A stretch of 64,000 bases of DNA from Sepioteuthis lessoniana (Eukaryota > Mollusca > Cephalopoda > Myopsida > Loliginidae). Location of the stretch: assembly GCA_963585895.1 (NCBI GenBank), contig OY757934.1:41492354-41556353 (forward strand), read 5' to 3'. Made by a program: the position numbers and the translations under genes. Shown here piece by piece: positions 11,247-21,651 of this stretch (positions within the stretch are counted from its first letter, which is position 1; every line of letters starts with the position of its first letter). Under the pieces are notes generated by a model. It made no database searches. It was not told the origin of the DNA and saw only the letters and a list, made by a program, of their open reading frames with translations.

Positions 11247-11341
11247 ACCACTCCTCACGAGTAGGATGTGACACAAGGTCAATTTTCTAGCGGAGTTTAT
11301 TTTGTTTGAATTCAGAATTTTGCTTCTGCAAGACTGGTTAC
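11246..11341 (-). mobile_element. SINE-A 3' end fragment
   Basis: GGATGTGACACAAGGTCAAT and TTTGAATTCAGAATTTTGC match the 3' half of SINE-A (reverse strand). The tRNA-like head is absent. Confidence 0.65.
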
Positions 11342-11417
11342 TACACACGTACACGTATTAAGACAGAGAAATTTTTGTGTGAGTCTCTCAATCTATCTAT
11401 CTATCTATCTATCTATC

Positions 11418-11451
<34 letters not shown>

Positions 11452-12200
11452 AGAAAAAGAGAAAGAAGGGGAAGTAGTCGATAGATATAAACAGCTTAAG
11501 GAATTTAGGTATGTGAATATAAATATGTATCTCTGTGTGTGTATGTGCATGTATGTATGAGGGGGATTTTGAGGTAGGACGTCATGCAGAAGGGTTGCAA
11601 AGTAGCTAGATCGATAGAAAGTGTGATAGATAGATAAAAAAATTTGAAACAAAATTATTTCATAGATTAAAGATACACATGTAGATACACATACATGCAT
11701 ACATGCATACACACATACATATACAAATAGATAGGATGACATGAATGGACAGATAGATTGATTGATTGATTGATTGATTGATATGAACAGACTTAGATAG
11801 ATAGATAGATAGATAGAGAGAGAGAATGAAAGGCGGGGTAATACGAGGAAGAGAAAGAGACAGGCAGATTGTTTTACTTACTAAATAAAGTAATATACCA
11901 TAGCTTTGGGAAGAAGACATCCTGATTGAATTAACGTATTAGACAGGTATTCTTTGCTGTTGGGCTTGAAAAAAATACTTGTCTTTGTTCTGTAGTAATA
12001 ATTTATTTTCATTTCTCACTGCAAAATGACAGTCGTCTTTTTCGCCCGTAGGAATATGACTGCTTGATATGACCATACACAAGCAACAAATCACCATAAT
12101 CATGGGCATCTGGTTTCAGTATAATCTAAGACTTGTAAATACTATTTATTGTGGGCAAGCGTAATCCAGTTCTGCTAATTCCCTACCGGATCAGAATATA
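11342..12200. other. Microsatellite-rich, no gene
   Basis: Tetra- and dinucleotide repeats and unassigned AT-rich DNA. The frames rich in Ile/Tyr/Ser here are repeat artefacts. Confidence 0.6.
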
Positions 12201-12385
12201 CAAGTTTGTATTATGAACTCACAGGCAACACAGAACGTTATAACGTCCACTGTTGGACAAATACCCTTGGGAAAAGTACTGAACCCCCTTTTACAAAGAT
12301 ATCAACCTTCTATGAAAGTTGATTTAAAATTAAATAAAGAAACCAAACCAAACCAAACCAAACCAAATCAAACCAAACCAAACAA
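12201..12385 (+). repeat. M-like tail with (AACC/AAACC)n run
   Basis: ATATCAACCTTCTATG and TTAAATAAAGAAACC lead into ten or so AAACC units, the same tail type as M elements. The 'cccttgggaaaagtactgaa' part resembles the SINE-A body, so this may be a composite. Confidence 0.4.
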
Positions 12386-12559
12386 TGTATCGCAAAGCCC
12401 GCTTCCAAAACAGTCAAAACCGTAACTGCATTATAAATTGGTGAAAGAGAGAAAAATATGTAATCCTTTAATTAAAGCAAACGGTTTTGCCAATTATTAA
12501 ATTTGAATGGAATTTCTTCCCATTTTAAATCTTTGTTGATTTTTATCACAAGATCAAGA
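12386..12559. other. No feature seen
   Basis: AT-rich unassigned DNA. Confidence 0.4.
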
Positions 12560-12850
12560 TGATATAGAAAATAAAACTATTTTTCTCAATCAAGCACTTC
12601 TAAGTGATTTTTAGTCAATGGAGCTGTGTGAGGACGGACATTATCGTGATGGAGAATAACACATTATCTGTTGACTTGGGAAGCTCGTCCTTTAGACTGA
12701 AAAACACCTCCTGCAACATCTTTCATTTAATGTATAATCCCCATAAATGTTCTGAATGGATTTTACTGCTGTAGTTGCATTGACATCTTTATGAAACTCA
12801 TAGAGTAAAACATGCCTAATGTATTCTTTAGTTGGAACGAACATAGATAT
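12560..12850 (-). pseudogene. Mariner transposase relic, internally deleted
   Basis: The minus strand reads FVPTKEYIRHVLLYEFHKDV-NATTAV...YGDYTLNERCCRRCF (12850-12700), the N-terminal helix-turn-helix region of SETMAR-like mariner transposases. Almost directly after it comes LHHDNVRPHTAPLTKNHLEV (about 12665-12605), which carries the second catalytic aspartate of the DDD triad. About 180 residues normally lie between these parts, so the core is deleted. A frameshift near 12690 and stops after LEVLD confirm a dead copy. The terminal repeats were not located. Confidence 0.65.
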
Positions 12851-12957
12851 GAATACTAAAGATGGTTACGAACAAAATTCTTATAATCTGAAAGAAAAAG
12901 ATAAAAATTACTTATTATATCATTCCTAAATGATAATATGAGGCAAAACTCTCTCGC

Positions 12958-13430
12958 GACCAAACCAGTTGGCTGGGGCTGTAGAATACACCGACTGAAT
13001 CTCTTCAAAGAGGTAAGACACCCCTCCAAAGAGTGTCCTAGATATGACACTAAACCATATAGCCCAGTCGGCTGGAATCGTAGAATACACCGACTGCACC
13101 TTTGTAAAGAGGTAAGATCCCGATCCAAAGAGTGTCCTGGATATGACACTAAAATATTTGATGGTGAGGCTCAAGTAGTGCTGTAGGGTATTATTCGTGA
13201 ATCGAATAGAACTGTTTGATATAAAAATTGAGTGCAATAGCAATACTTGGAAGCATTTAACTGAGTGCAAACGAATGATTAATGTTGACTAAAATAATTA
13301 GTATCAAATTGCAATACTTGTAACCACTTTCGTGGGTGCAAACAAATGATTAATATTGAATAGAACAATAAGTGTTAGATAGCAATAACTGAAAGTTTAA
13401 CTGTGTTGAAAAAAAAGTAATACAAGTATG
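12958..13430 (+). mobile_element. M-family element with duplicated head
   Basis: The head unit (gttggctggggctgtagaat ... gatatgacactaaa) occurs twice in tandem, at 12963-13056 and 13062-13157. It then runs into a diverged body with 'gtgcaaacgaatgattaatg' modules. The short frames across it on both strands are shadows. Confidence 0.7.
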
Positions 13431-13439
13431 CAAACAAAG

Positions 13440-13800
13440 AAATTAATTCTAACTCATTCAAAAATAGTCATTTGTTTGAACACAGTTATATGGTTTCAAG
13501 GAGCTAATAACCCTTAGTAAAAAATATTATACTTTCAAGTAACAATTCTTAATACAAATAATTCAAAGATATATGGCATCGAGTATTCCAATCGAATATG
13601 AATAATTTCTAAATAGATCTATTTGACTCATGAAGTGGACCTGGAAATAATAGCAATGAAGAGGCACTCCACACTCCCCAGATCTCCGGAACTCGAGCTT
13701 CACCACCAGATGCAGTTTAATGTCATACTCACGACTCCTCTTTTTGAGGGTCTTTTACACTTCAACAGGGAACACAGCCAGCATAGTGGGCGTTTTTTTC
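13440..13800 (-). repeat. M-family variant, inverted relative to the preceding copy
   Basis: CACAGTTATATGGTTTCAAG, then CTTAATACAAATAATTCAAA, then the middle block 'cactccccagatctccggaa' and 'cactcccttttt'-like end. The same module order occurs at 34640-34890 and 35322-35510. It lies tail to tail with the plus-strand copy. Confidence 0.55.
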
Positions 13801-14880
13801 CATAATTAAGCTATGGCTATATTAGTTCTCCTTGTAATTAAGAAAAAGATATAATTAAGACCAAAATATTATGACTTTTATGTCACGTGGTCCGGCACAT
13901 CTCAATATCCATACATAGATCCTTTGTTTGTTTGTTTATTTGTTTGTCTCATCCACATTAAAATACACAGAAAATTAAAATTTGTCATTTTTCTTATTTG
14001 TTCTAAGTCATACCTGAACTAGTTAAATTTCATATGTAATCTACATTTAATATACATATTAATCTATGTAATCTTCATCTAACCTATTTAATCAACAGTT
14101 TCTTGAATCTACACTGTTTCAGATAAAATATCCGCGGATGATAAAAATAGACGGCGAAATATCAGCAGTAAAATTATTTTTTTTAATTGTCAATTGAAGC
14201 ATTGTAAATTATTGTTCATTTTTTGGCTAGTATCTCTTTTATCTTAATTTCAGTTGCTTTTTATTACAATATCCATCTTTTGTAAGCAACTCGGATCTAA
14301 AATAAGAAATGAACCCTCAGCGTGACTCGAATAAGCCCGCATTTCTCCACTAAAAAGATTGTCTTAACGTAACAGCTGCTTTACTGATAAAGCTAAGGAA
14401 ACTACCGGAAGAGATTCCTATAAATAGATTACTTATGTTTGACCATTTGGGAAAATCAATTGAAATTTAGAGTAAGTCAATATTAGACGAAATATCACAA
14501 ATTCTTACAAACAATCTGTTTCTTTGTTGAAAATTGAAGTCTAAAGCAATTATATATGCAAGTACTTCTTATACTGATACGAACAACTGATTTGATGGTA
14601 AGTAACTAAGTTGTATATATACTCTGTCAGCGTTTTACTTGAGGAACTACACAGTAACTTGGGTAGTACTATGTTACTCAGAGCACACAGGCTTTAAATT
14701 AATTTTTGAAAAAAAGCTGGAGAGCGACTCTTTGATCCAAAGTAGAGTGCGCAGATACTACACTGATTGTAGGCAGATGGTTGGAGAGCAACACTTTGAT
14801 CCTTCGTATAATGGAGAGATACTGCATTGAAATCGGCATTAATAACTGGTTTGGCGTAGAAGCATAAATTTAGTATATAT
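13801..14880. other. No gene seen
   Basis: AT-rich. A 63-codon frame at 14639 has no recognised family, and a duplicated phrase (gatccaaagtagag / gatccttcgtataatgg with 'ggagag') suggests local sequence duplication only. Confidence 0.45.
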
Positions 14881-14892
14881 ACTTATTGGGTA

Positions 14893-15511
14893 TATTGCCT
14901 AGTCGGCTGGGGCTGTAGAATACACCGACTGCACCTTTGCAGAGGGGTAAGACTCCCCAATGGATATCCTGAATATAATACTAAACAATCTGATGGTGAG
15001 GTTCCAGTGATGCCGGAGCTTTGGGGAAAGCGGAGTAAACCTTCATTGCCATTTCTCCCAGGTCCACTCAGCCCCGGAATAGTAGCACCTGATAGGGCCC
15101 TATCTATGGGTTAAATAGAACAAACTGCATAATTATGCTAAATTGAATTGTTTGAATTAGAACTGTTTGACTAAACTGAATGTTTTTGACAATTCAACTA
15201 TATTTATATTTAAACGGCGTGTTTATGCTAAACTGAATTGTTTGAAATGGAACTGTTTTTGACATTGTTTAATATTGAACTGTTTTGACATTTAGCTGTG
15301 TGTAAATAAAATCTGTACTTATACTAAACTGAATTAGAATTGTTTGACTAAACTGAACAGCTTGAAATAGAAATGTCTTTGAAGATTAAACTGTGTACTA
15401 ATGGTAAACTGAATTGTTTGAAATAGAACCGACTATTTGCATAAAAATGGATTTGGCGTTGAATAACGTACAAAGGTTGATATGCCATAAAACCCAAATA
15501 ACCAACCAACC
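14893..15511 (+). mobile_element. M element with 12-bp target duplication
   Basis: Head GCCTAGTCGGCTGGGGCTGT, middle GGTGAGGTTCCAGTGATGCC, ctatctatgggttaaatag, and tail ATGGATTTGGCGTTGAATAA plus (AACC)n. ACTTATTGGGTA is repeated perfectly at 14881-14892 and 15512-15523, which defines both ends to the base. Confidence 0.9.
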
Positions 15512-15569
15512 ACTTATTGGGTACAGATGAAGATTTTAATGTCTTCCTCGTTGAGAAAGATGGGCTTTT

Positions 15570-15862
15570 TGGAGGTGCCCGTGGTGTAATGGTTATCGTC
15601 GTAGGAAATGGACTCGGCGACACGAGTTCAAATCCTGGACGAGACTGATTGCATTTCACATAGCAGTAATACTCTTGGGAAAGGTATGAATCCAATTATT
15701 CTCCCCCCAGCTATGGGTAAATAGTAGGGCAGACCAGGTTCTTCATTCTTGGTGAGGCAACTAGTCTAGGAGAAGGACATCTCTGAATTCAAATCTGATA
15801 AACTCCACTTAAAAAAATTGACCTTGTGTCATATCCTGCCCGAGCGGAGGGGTTGGTAAATA
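15570..15862 (+). mobile_element. SINE-A (tRNA-derived), full length
   Basis: The head GGTGCCCGTGGTGTAATGG contains a pol III A-box and GAGTTCAAATCC the B-box. The body includes CCCTTGGGAAAGGTATGAAT and TGAGGCAACTAGTCTAGGAG, and the 3' part is TTGACCTTGTGTCATATCCT then CCCGAGCGGAGG. A worn 18-bp target duplication (tgagaaagatgggctttt / tgagaaaggtagactttc) flanks it at 15552-15569 and 15863-15880. Confidence 0.88.
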
Positions 15863-15914
15863 TGAGAAAGGTAGACTTTCATCGAAAAAGATTCCCTCGC
15901 AATAAACGACAATC

Positions 15915-17045
15915 AGCAAAAAGGCATGTTGTCAAATGACAAATTATAAGATAGAATTTAAATTTCTTAATTTCCCCGGCAAAAAAAAAAGTAATGAATT
16001 ATCTGTCTGATTAAAATAATTATATTTACTCCAATTAAATGAAACGATACTAATTTGGTTTATCGGCAGTTCTTCAAACTGGGAAAAGTAAACTGATTAT
16101 ATAGCATTATTGTTCAGTTAAGGCAAACAATCTGGACAAAAACAAAAATTTTCAAATCGATAAATCCCAAGGGCCACATACTCAGATTTAAAAAAAATAT
16201 TTATCTACTTGATATTTTTCACAGAATGATATTAATTTTATAAGATAATTAAAGAAAATTATTTGTAAACCTTTGTTCTGTTTTATTGATTTCTTATTTT
16301 ATCTATATCTTGTTCAGTGAAAATTTTTTATCGATAATAAAATCTGATTGTAAAATAGACTTGTGACATATGTTGATGGGATTTTTTTTTACCTTTATCT
16401 GTTAGTCCTGCTGTGTTTTTGATCCAACCCTTTACTTCTTACCCTACGTAGATGAGTACTTCAATTATTGTTTACTTCTTTTTTTTTTTTCGATATTATG
16501 ACTAACGTTCTGGATTGCGACGTCGAAGTAAGCGAGTTCGAACTCAAGTTGGGAAGAATTATAACATTATTTTAGATAGTTTAATCTAGTTTGTTCAAAG
16601 ATAATCTTATGAAGCCAGAATGTTCAAGTAATTAAAAACATGTTTTGAGTCTTGTCAGTTATTAATTTATTTACTGCTAAAAACAAAACAAAACAAAAAA
16701 AACCCCCTACGTGAACATACTTATTGGACACATTGAAACTTTTCTCAAGTAATAAACAATAATGAATAAGAAGCCATGTTGCTGCAAGGCATAACTAATC
16801 AAATAAAATTTAAATTTATAAACTTAAAAGAAAAATCTTATTTTACTAATTTGGTTTATAGGTGGATGTCGATTAATACTATTGTTAAGTTAGGACCAGT
16901 AGTAAATAAAAAAATTAAATCGATAAATCTGCTTAGTGTCATTAACTAGGAAAATGTTCTTTGCATTTATCTGTAAAATATTTCATATAACAGTATCAAT
17001 TTCATAAAATAATTTAAAGATGTAGTTTGCAAATATTTTTAATTA
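15915..17045. repeat. Diverged direct duplication (15915-16290 and 16755-17045)
   Basis: Both halves show, in the same order, a 'gccatgttg' start, AAATTTAAATTT, ACTAATTTGGTTTATcGG, AAATCGATAAATC, TATTTATCT, a ttCATAaAATaATT block and a 'TTTGTAAA/TTTGCAAATAT' end. The similarity is old and gapped. No coding frame was found in either copy. Confidence 0.5.
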
Positions 17046-17055
17046 GATGTAAGTA

Positions 17056-17277
17056 AGTAAAGTTGGCGACTGTAGTCGAGGATGACATGAAAGCTCCCTT
17101 TTCAATAGCAACTACACCGAGGTGTAGAGGAGGGAGCTACTCTTTCCCCTTGTGTACTGAGTGTTAAGCAAGGAGGTATCAAGTACCATTTTTTAAGTCT
17201 TTGGTATGACTCGATCTGGGATTGAACCCAAGTCTCCAGGGCCATTAGTGAACACTCTACCCACTAGACCAATGAGA
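17056..17277 (-). mobile_element. SINE-C (tRNA-derived)
   Basis: On the minus strand the head reads TTGGTCTAGTGGGTAGAGTG (A-box) with GGTTCAATCCCAGATC (B-box). The body holds AGACTTAAAAAATGGTACTT and the 3' end is CTACAGTCGCCAACTTTACT. It is shorter than other copies because the 'gattgctccactttaccc' stretch is missing. Confidence 0.8.
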
Positions 17278-17539
17278 TGTAAATGTATCTCTTATCGTAC
17301 TATTTGTTATTTGTAACTGTTTGTTGTCAATCAACATTTAACTCATCATAAAAAATAATATCCGTATTGAACAACATTTAAGGCGTAGTAGAATTACCCT
17401 TTACGTTTTAAACTGTCGCTTATGTGGTTCAAGGGAATTTAGGAATGATGCTCTCTTTCATCGTTAACATTAAAATTTTCTGTTTTACATGAAATTAGCT
17501 TCTCTGCGTAGCAATTACAGATTCCCAACAATTAAAAAC
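17278..17539. other. No feature seen
   Basis: AT-rich unassigned DNA. Confidence 0.4.
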
Positions 17540-17920
17540 GTTTCAATGGCAAACACACTGTGCGCACAGGTGTGACACTATGTAGGTGATCCGCCAAGCA
17601 GACGATCGCTTTGTCTGTTTTGGCGCGAAACCAGACAAAGGGTTTGAACTCGAGATCTCGACGCGGCCGGAAGTAGGCAAGGGGATGCCAGTTAGGGAGT
17701 TGGAACAAGGAGCCCAGAGGAAGTGAGTTAGCGACGAGAGATGCAGGGTGGCAGTTGGGCCGTCGAGACCAGTCGGCATGAGAGTCTAGCAGCAGTGAGG
17801 GAAGACCAGTCAAGATGAGTCAGTACTCCTCGAGCTTTGTAGAAATTTCGCGAAGGATGCAAGTCAGCGTTAGTCTACATATGCAAAGGAATGCAGAGTG
17901 TCACAACTTAACCTTCTTGC
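17540..17920. other. GC-rich block, possibly tRNA-like SINE
   Basis: About 380 bases clearly GC-richer than the surroundings, with CGACGCGGCCGG and several CpGs. GGGTTTGAACTCGAGATCTC resembles a B-box in the plus direction. The minus-strand frames have no recognised domain. Unknown repeat or island. Confidence 0.3.
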
Positions 17921-18204
17921 CCTTGAGTTAACCCAAGCCCTCGTTTGTTCTTTGTTCTTTTTCTCCCACTCCCTTGATTGTGCCGTAAAGAAATGTGCGA
18001 TTCCCCTATCGGAACCACTAGATGATCACCGGCCAAGATTGAAATTGTTTCGAAGAAGTTGATGTAACGGGGGGGGGGCAACAGGTCTAAGTCATGATTG
18101 TAAGTGAGTGCATCTAAAAAATTGGTAAGATATATGCTAGATGGAGTTACCAATGGCACTTACCTAGGTTCGCTTGTATCGCAAATGTGAAAGTATAAAA
18201 TATG
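17921..18204. other. No feature seen
   Basis: Unassigned, with a poly-G run at 18070-18078. Confidence 0.35.
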
Positions 18205-18307
18205 GGAGATATGATTGGTTCTTATGGCGTAGTCCTATGCAGCTATTAGGAGAGATTCCGTTTATCTCTTAAGGATTCCTTTTCTTAGCCAGGTTCAGGT
18301 TTTTCTG
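18205..18307 (-). pseudogene. R4-A fragment
   Basis: GATTGGTTCTTATGGCGTAG, CTATTAGGAGAGATTCCG and CCTTTTCTTAGCCAGGTTCA match 18996-19090 inside copy C. The fragment stops at the small TTA run where copy C begins, so it is arranged like the copy A/copy B pair. Confidence 0.75.
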
Positions 18308-18310
18308 TCG

Positions 18311-19275
18311 CTATTATTATTCACTCATTAGAGCTTTTCACATCAGCGTTAGCCGATGGTTTTTCACTGGAGTCTGAGTAACAGTAAGTCTCCAGAACTC
18401 TTCTTAGTATTCTGGCCGTTCTCAATAATGCTGTCGTTTGGATGGTCTCCACTCGTCCGCCAACTTCCAAGTCCTCTAGTCCCTTTAGCAATCCTTTAGT
18501 TACTGTTCCAAACGCACCTATTACAATTGGTATAATTGTCACCTGCATGTTCCACAGTTTTTTCAATTCCCTAGGAAGATCGAGGTACTTATCCTTTTCC
18601 CTTTCTTTCAGTTTTATTCTGTGGTCAGCCGGGACAGCAAAGTTGACTATTTTGCGAGTTCTCTTTTTTTTTTTTCTTTTTTTTTGTTGATTATCATTAA
18701 GTCTGGTTTTCTGGCCGGGATTAGGTGATCCGTTTTTATGTTAAAGTCCCATAGGAGTTTATGCGTGGCATTTTCTAGGACAGGTGCTGGGTTGTGTATA
18801 TACCATTTGTTAGTATCGTCGAATTTAAATTTCTTACACATTTCCCAGTGAATCACCTTACCGACCCAGTTGTTCCTCGCCTCATACTCCTGCCCAGCTA
18901 ATTTGCTGCATTTGCTTATTATATGATTGATAGTTTCATCTCTGTCACCACATAGCCTGCATTTGCTATTTTATTGAGTCTTATCTATTCTCGCTTTGAT
19001 ATAATTGGTTCTTATGGCGCTGTCTTGTGCTGCTATTAGGAGAGATTCTGTTTCTCTCTTAAAGTTTCCTTTTCTTAGCCATGTTCAGGTTTTATCGTGT
19101 AAGATATTGTTTATTAGTCGTTTAAACCGCCCATAGAGTTGTTTTCCTTCCCATTTTTGTTTCCTAGTTATTGTCATTCTGTTGTTCATCGTGTTCTCAG
19201 TTTCGTTTCTGGTGGCTGTAATAAGTCCTCCTTCGTGTTTTTGTATATAGTCTTTGAGTTGTTGTATATGCACTA
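18311..19275 (-). pseudogene. R4-A copy C, endonuclease and linker region
   Basis: The minus strand runs from a 5' truncation at about 19275 through IQKHEGGLITATRNETEN, a KWEGKQLYGRFKRLINN segment, the conserved Cys/His-containing stretch between RT and endonuclease, and WYIHNPAPVLEN with KTDHLIPARKPDL (PD motif). It ends with NMQVTIIPIVIGAFGTVTKG. The 3' terminus adjoins a TTATTATTA run at 18311-18323. Frameshifts occur in the A-rich stretch near 18665-18690 and elsewhere, so there is no intact frame. Confidence 0.85.
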
Positions 19276-19455
19276 ATAATAACATCACATGAGGGGCCTA
19301 AGATTTACCGTGACTAAAATAATAAATAGATAACTGGATGCAGGAGAAATATCTCATATCTATTATCTCATTCGACTCACGACACTTTTCCACCACTCCC
19401 TTTTTAATTACTTTAGCAGAAAATGAAGATTCCAATTGAACAGATATTTTTCTTA

Positions 19456-19467
19456 GACCGACGGATG

Positions 19468-19504
<37 letters not shown>
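19456..19504. repeat. (TAA)n tract
   Basis: Twelve or more AAT/TAA units immediately before R4-A copy D. Confidence 0.95.
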
Positions 19505-19505
<1 letters not shown>

Positions 19506-19672
19506 GACGAACTTAAACAAATGGACCAAGGAACAAGAAAACTAATGACAATGCATAAGGCATTACATCCCAGAGACGACGTTGACAGACTATATGTTTC
19601 AAGAAAAGAAGGTGGAAGAGGACTTGCCAGCATCGAAGACAGCGTTGACGCATCGATACAACATGTATCTAA
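19505..19672 (+). pseudogene. R4-A copy D, internal fragment
   Basis: The plus strand encodes ELKQMDQGTRKLMTMHKALH, PRDDVDRLYVSRKEGGRGLA and SIEDSVDASIQH, the region just after the RT domain. It begins at the TAA tract and stops abruptly at 19672. It is opposite in orientation to copy C. Confidence 0.8.
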
Positions 19673-19810
19673 TGTCTATTTCTCTCTGCTGCCACGGCCC
19701 CAGCGACTTAAACGGACAGAATAAAACAACAGAAGGTACTAGCTCTAAGAAATCGAGTTGTGTCTTGTGGTCTTTCTGTCTCTAGGCAACGAATAACCCT
19801 CACCATGGCC
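19673..19810. other. No feature seen
   Basis: Unassigned junction sequence. Confidence 0.35.
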
Positions 19811-20221
19811 AACTTGTAAGTACGGATCCGCATGTTACATTAACAGGCCGATGTAATGTAAAAAAAAATATATTTTTGTTTGTTTATCATTTAATTCTGA
19901 AGAAAAAGTCTGTGTCTACAAACAAAACAGGCCGTATAGGCGAGTGAAATCACAAAAGCAACGTAACTCACAACCGTTTTTAATTCGTAGATTAGTGAAA
20001 GAGAAAGTGTAAATATGTATTTTAAAGTTGAAAGAAATTAAAATAACGTCGGATCAATTTTACCAACATTATTATATCATTTTCTCTTTTCAATTTTTAA
20101 AGTTAATTCATTTTTTTAGATTAATTTCGTATTCGGCCATGAATGTTTGGGTTTTTTTACATTACGTCGGCCTGTTAGAAATCAGCCTATTAATATAACA
20201 TGCGGGGCCGTATTTACTAGT
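19811..20221. mobile_element. MITE with long terminal inverted repeats
   Basis: The left end AACTTGTAAGTACGG...CCGCATGTTA...ACAGGCCGATGTAATGTAA is matched by the reverse complement of the right end (AACTAGTAAATACGG...CCGCATGTTA...ACAGGCCGACGTAATGTAA). The inverted ends are about 55-65 bases, and the right one carries an extra 'aataggctgatttc'. The core is AT-rich and non-coding. A second right half lies at 54850-55015. The target duplication is unclear, so the superfamily is not assigned. Confidence 0.75.
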
Positions 20222-20334
20222 TAGTCGTGCCATCACCAACATAGTTCGATGTTGACCATCCTGCAGACATACACTTGGAGCCACTGATTACGCCACAAAC
20301 ATCCATTTCGATCACAATGCAGCAAAAATTCATT

Positions 20335-20445
20335 TGGAGCCTGTAACCGCGCTACATTAGCAAGATAGATTAGCAGGTCATTGGTAGTGTGTTCGATTCT
20401 CACTGTGCAACAACAAAGCTAAGCTTAGTAAATAACTATGTCCAG
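20335..20445 (+). mobile_element. SINE-B-like, diverged
   Basis: TAGCAAGATAGATTAGCAGG, B-box TGTTCGATTCTCACTG and the end AGCTAAGCTTAGTAAAT follow the SINE-B order. Confidence 0.5.
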
Positions 20446-20810
20446 TAAATCTCATATTCTTTTCAGAATGACACGCCTAGATATCAAAGCTTTGATGATT
20501 GGTGACCAGCTACAAGATATATTGAATATCAGAAATAGATCATTGATCAAAGCATATCGATCACGGTCTCATATACCCCCTCTGGAATTCGTCCACTGAC
20601 CACACCTGGTAATTTGTTTATAAACATAAACTATATACAGTGGGTGGGTACAGTAAATATTCTCATAACATGAAAATTGTGCGATTCATCCAATAACTTT
20701 CTTCTGACGTAGGGTATTACTAGAGTGAGTCTAAAGTTTTGCAATATTTCGGTTGTATGCGGTTGTTTTCATCCTGTATATCACGAGTCCAATGCTGTTC
20801 AAACTGTAAT

Positions 20811-21100
20811 CCTATTTACCCCCCCCCGCTCGGGTAGGATATGACACAAGGTCAATTTTTAAGCAGAGTTTAACAGGTTTGAATTCAGAGTTTTCCCTCT
20901 CCTAGACTAGTTGCCTCACCAAGACTGAAGAAACCAGTCTGCCCTACTATTTACTCATAGCTGGAGGGAGAATAGTTGGATTCATACCTTTCCCAAGGGT
21001 ATTAATGCTATGTGAAATGCAACCAGTCTCGTCCAGGATTTGAACTCGTGTTGCCGAGTCCATTTCCTACGACAATAACCCTTACACCACGGGCACCTCC
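20811..21100 (-). mobile_element. SINE-A with perfect 17-bp target duplication
   Basis: A full-length reverse-strand SINE-A runs from GCTCGGGTAGGATATGACAC to the A-box complement CCACGGGCACCTCC. GCTGTTCAAACTGTAAT occurs at 20794-20810 and again at 21101-21117, fixing both ends. Confidence 0.95.
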
Positions 21101-21117
21101 GCTGTTCAAACTGTAAT

Positions 21118-21651
21118 AGGTACTCGCTGTTGTTGATAGTATTGCAGCAGTGGGTAAGCTATCACGTTGTGCATTGGTTTGTACTGGGTGTGATTTAAAA
21201 GCTGCACGAATGTGCATTATAGTCTAATGCAGGAACATGCTTTACGAGCTGGAACAGAGCCATAACGTCACGGAAGCAACCAAAAACATGTGCAAAAAGT
21301 GAAATTGCACTTGATTCCATCGCAGTTACTAGATAGTTGAAGAAATATCTTTCAGGGTACAAGAACCTTGACGATCAAGTAGGCTTAGACTCGTGGACTC
21401 CGAGGCCGTGTAACAAAACTTAGATGCAAATCAGGCGAGTAGCAATCGAAGAATATTAGCTGAACTTGGCATTTCACAGTCCAGTGTCGTTCGTCGCCTT
21501 CTGTTTGAATGACTACTTCCTAATGAATCTATTACTTGTTCACCCCGGTTTAGTGTCAATGGGATCATCCTATTTACCTCTATTTGGTCTAAATGGGATC
21601 ATCCAATTTACCATAAATGATGGGCTACACCACCAGCTGGAGTGAAAAAAA
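21118..21651. other. No gene seen
   Basis: Unassigned DNA. 21350-21540 has fairly balanced base composition but no recognisable frame. A short phrase (aatgggatcatccaatttac) is repeated at 21556-21615. Confidence 0.35.

Noticed and set aside
15580..15650. Functional tRNA gene
   Set aside because: A- and B-boxes are present, but the sequence does not fold as a full cloverleaf with an anticodon stem. It continues into a SINE body and is repeated many times.
17532..17813. Two overlapping minus-strand proteins in a GC-rich block
   Set aside because: Different frames over the same DNA and no family features; a chance product of high GC.
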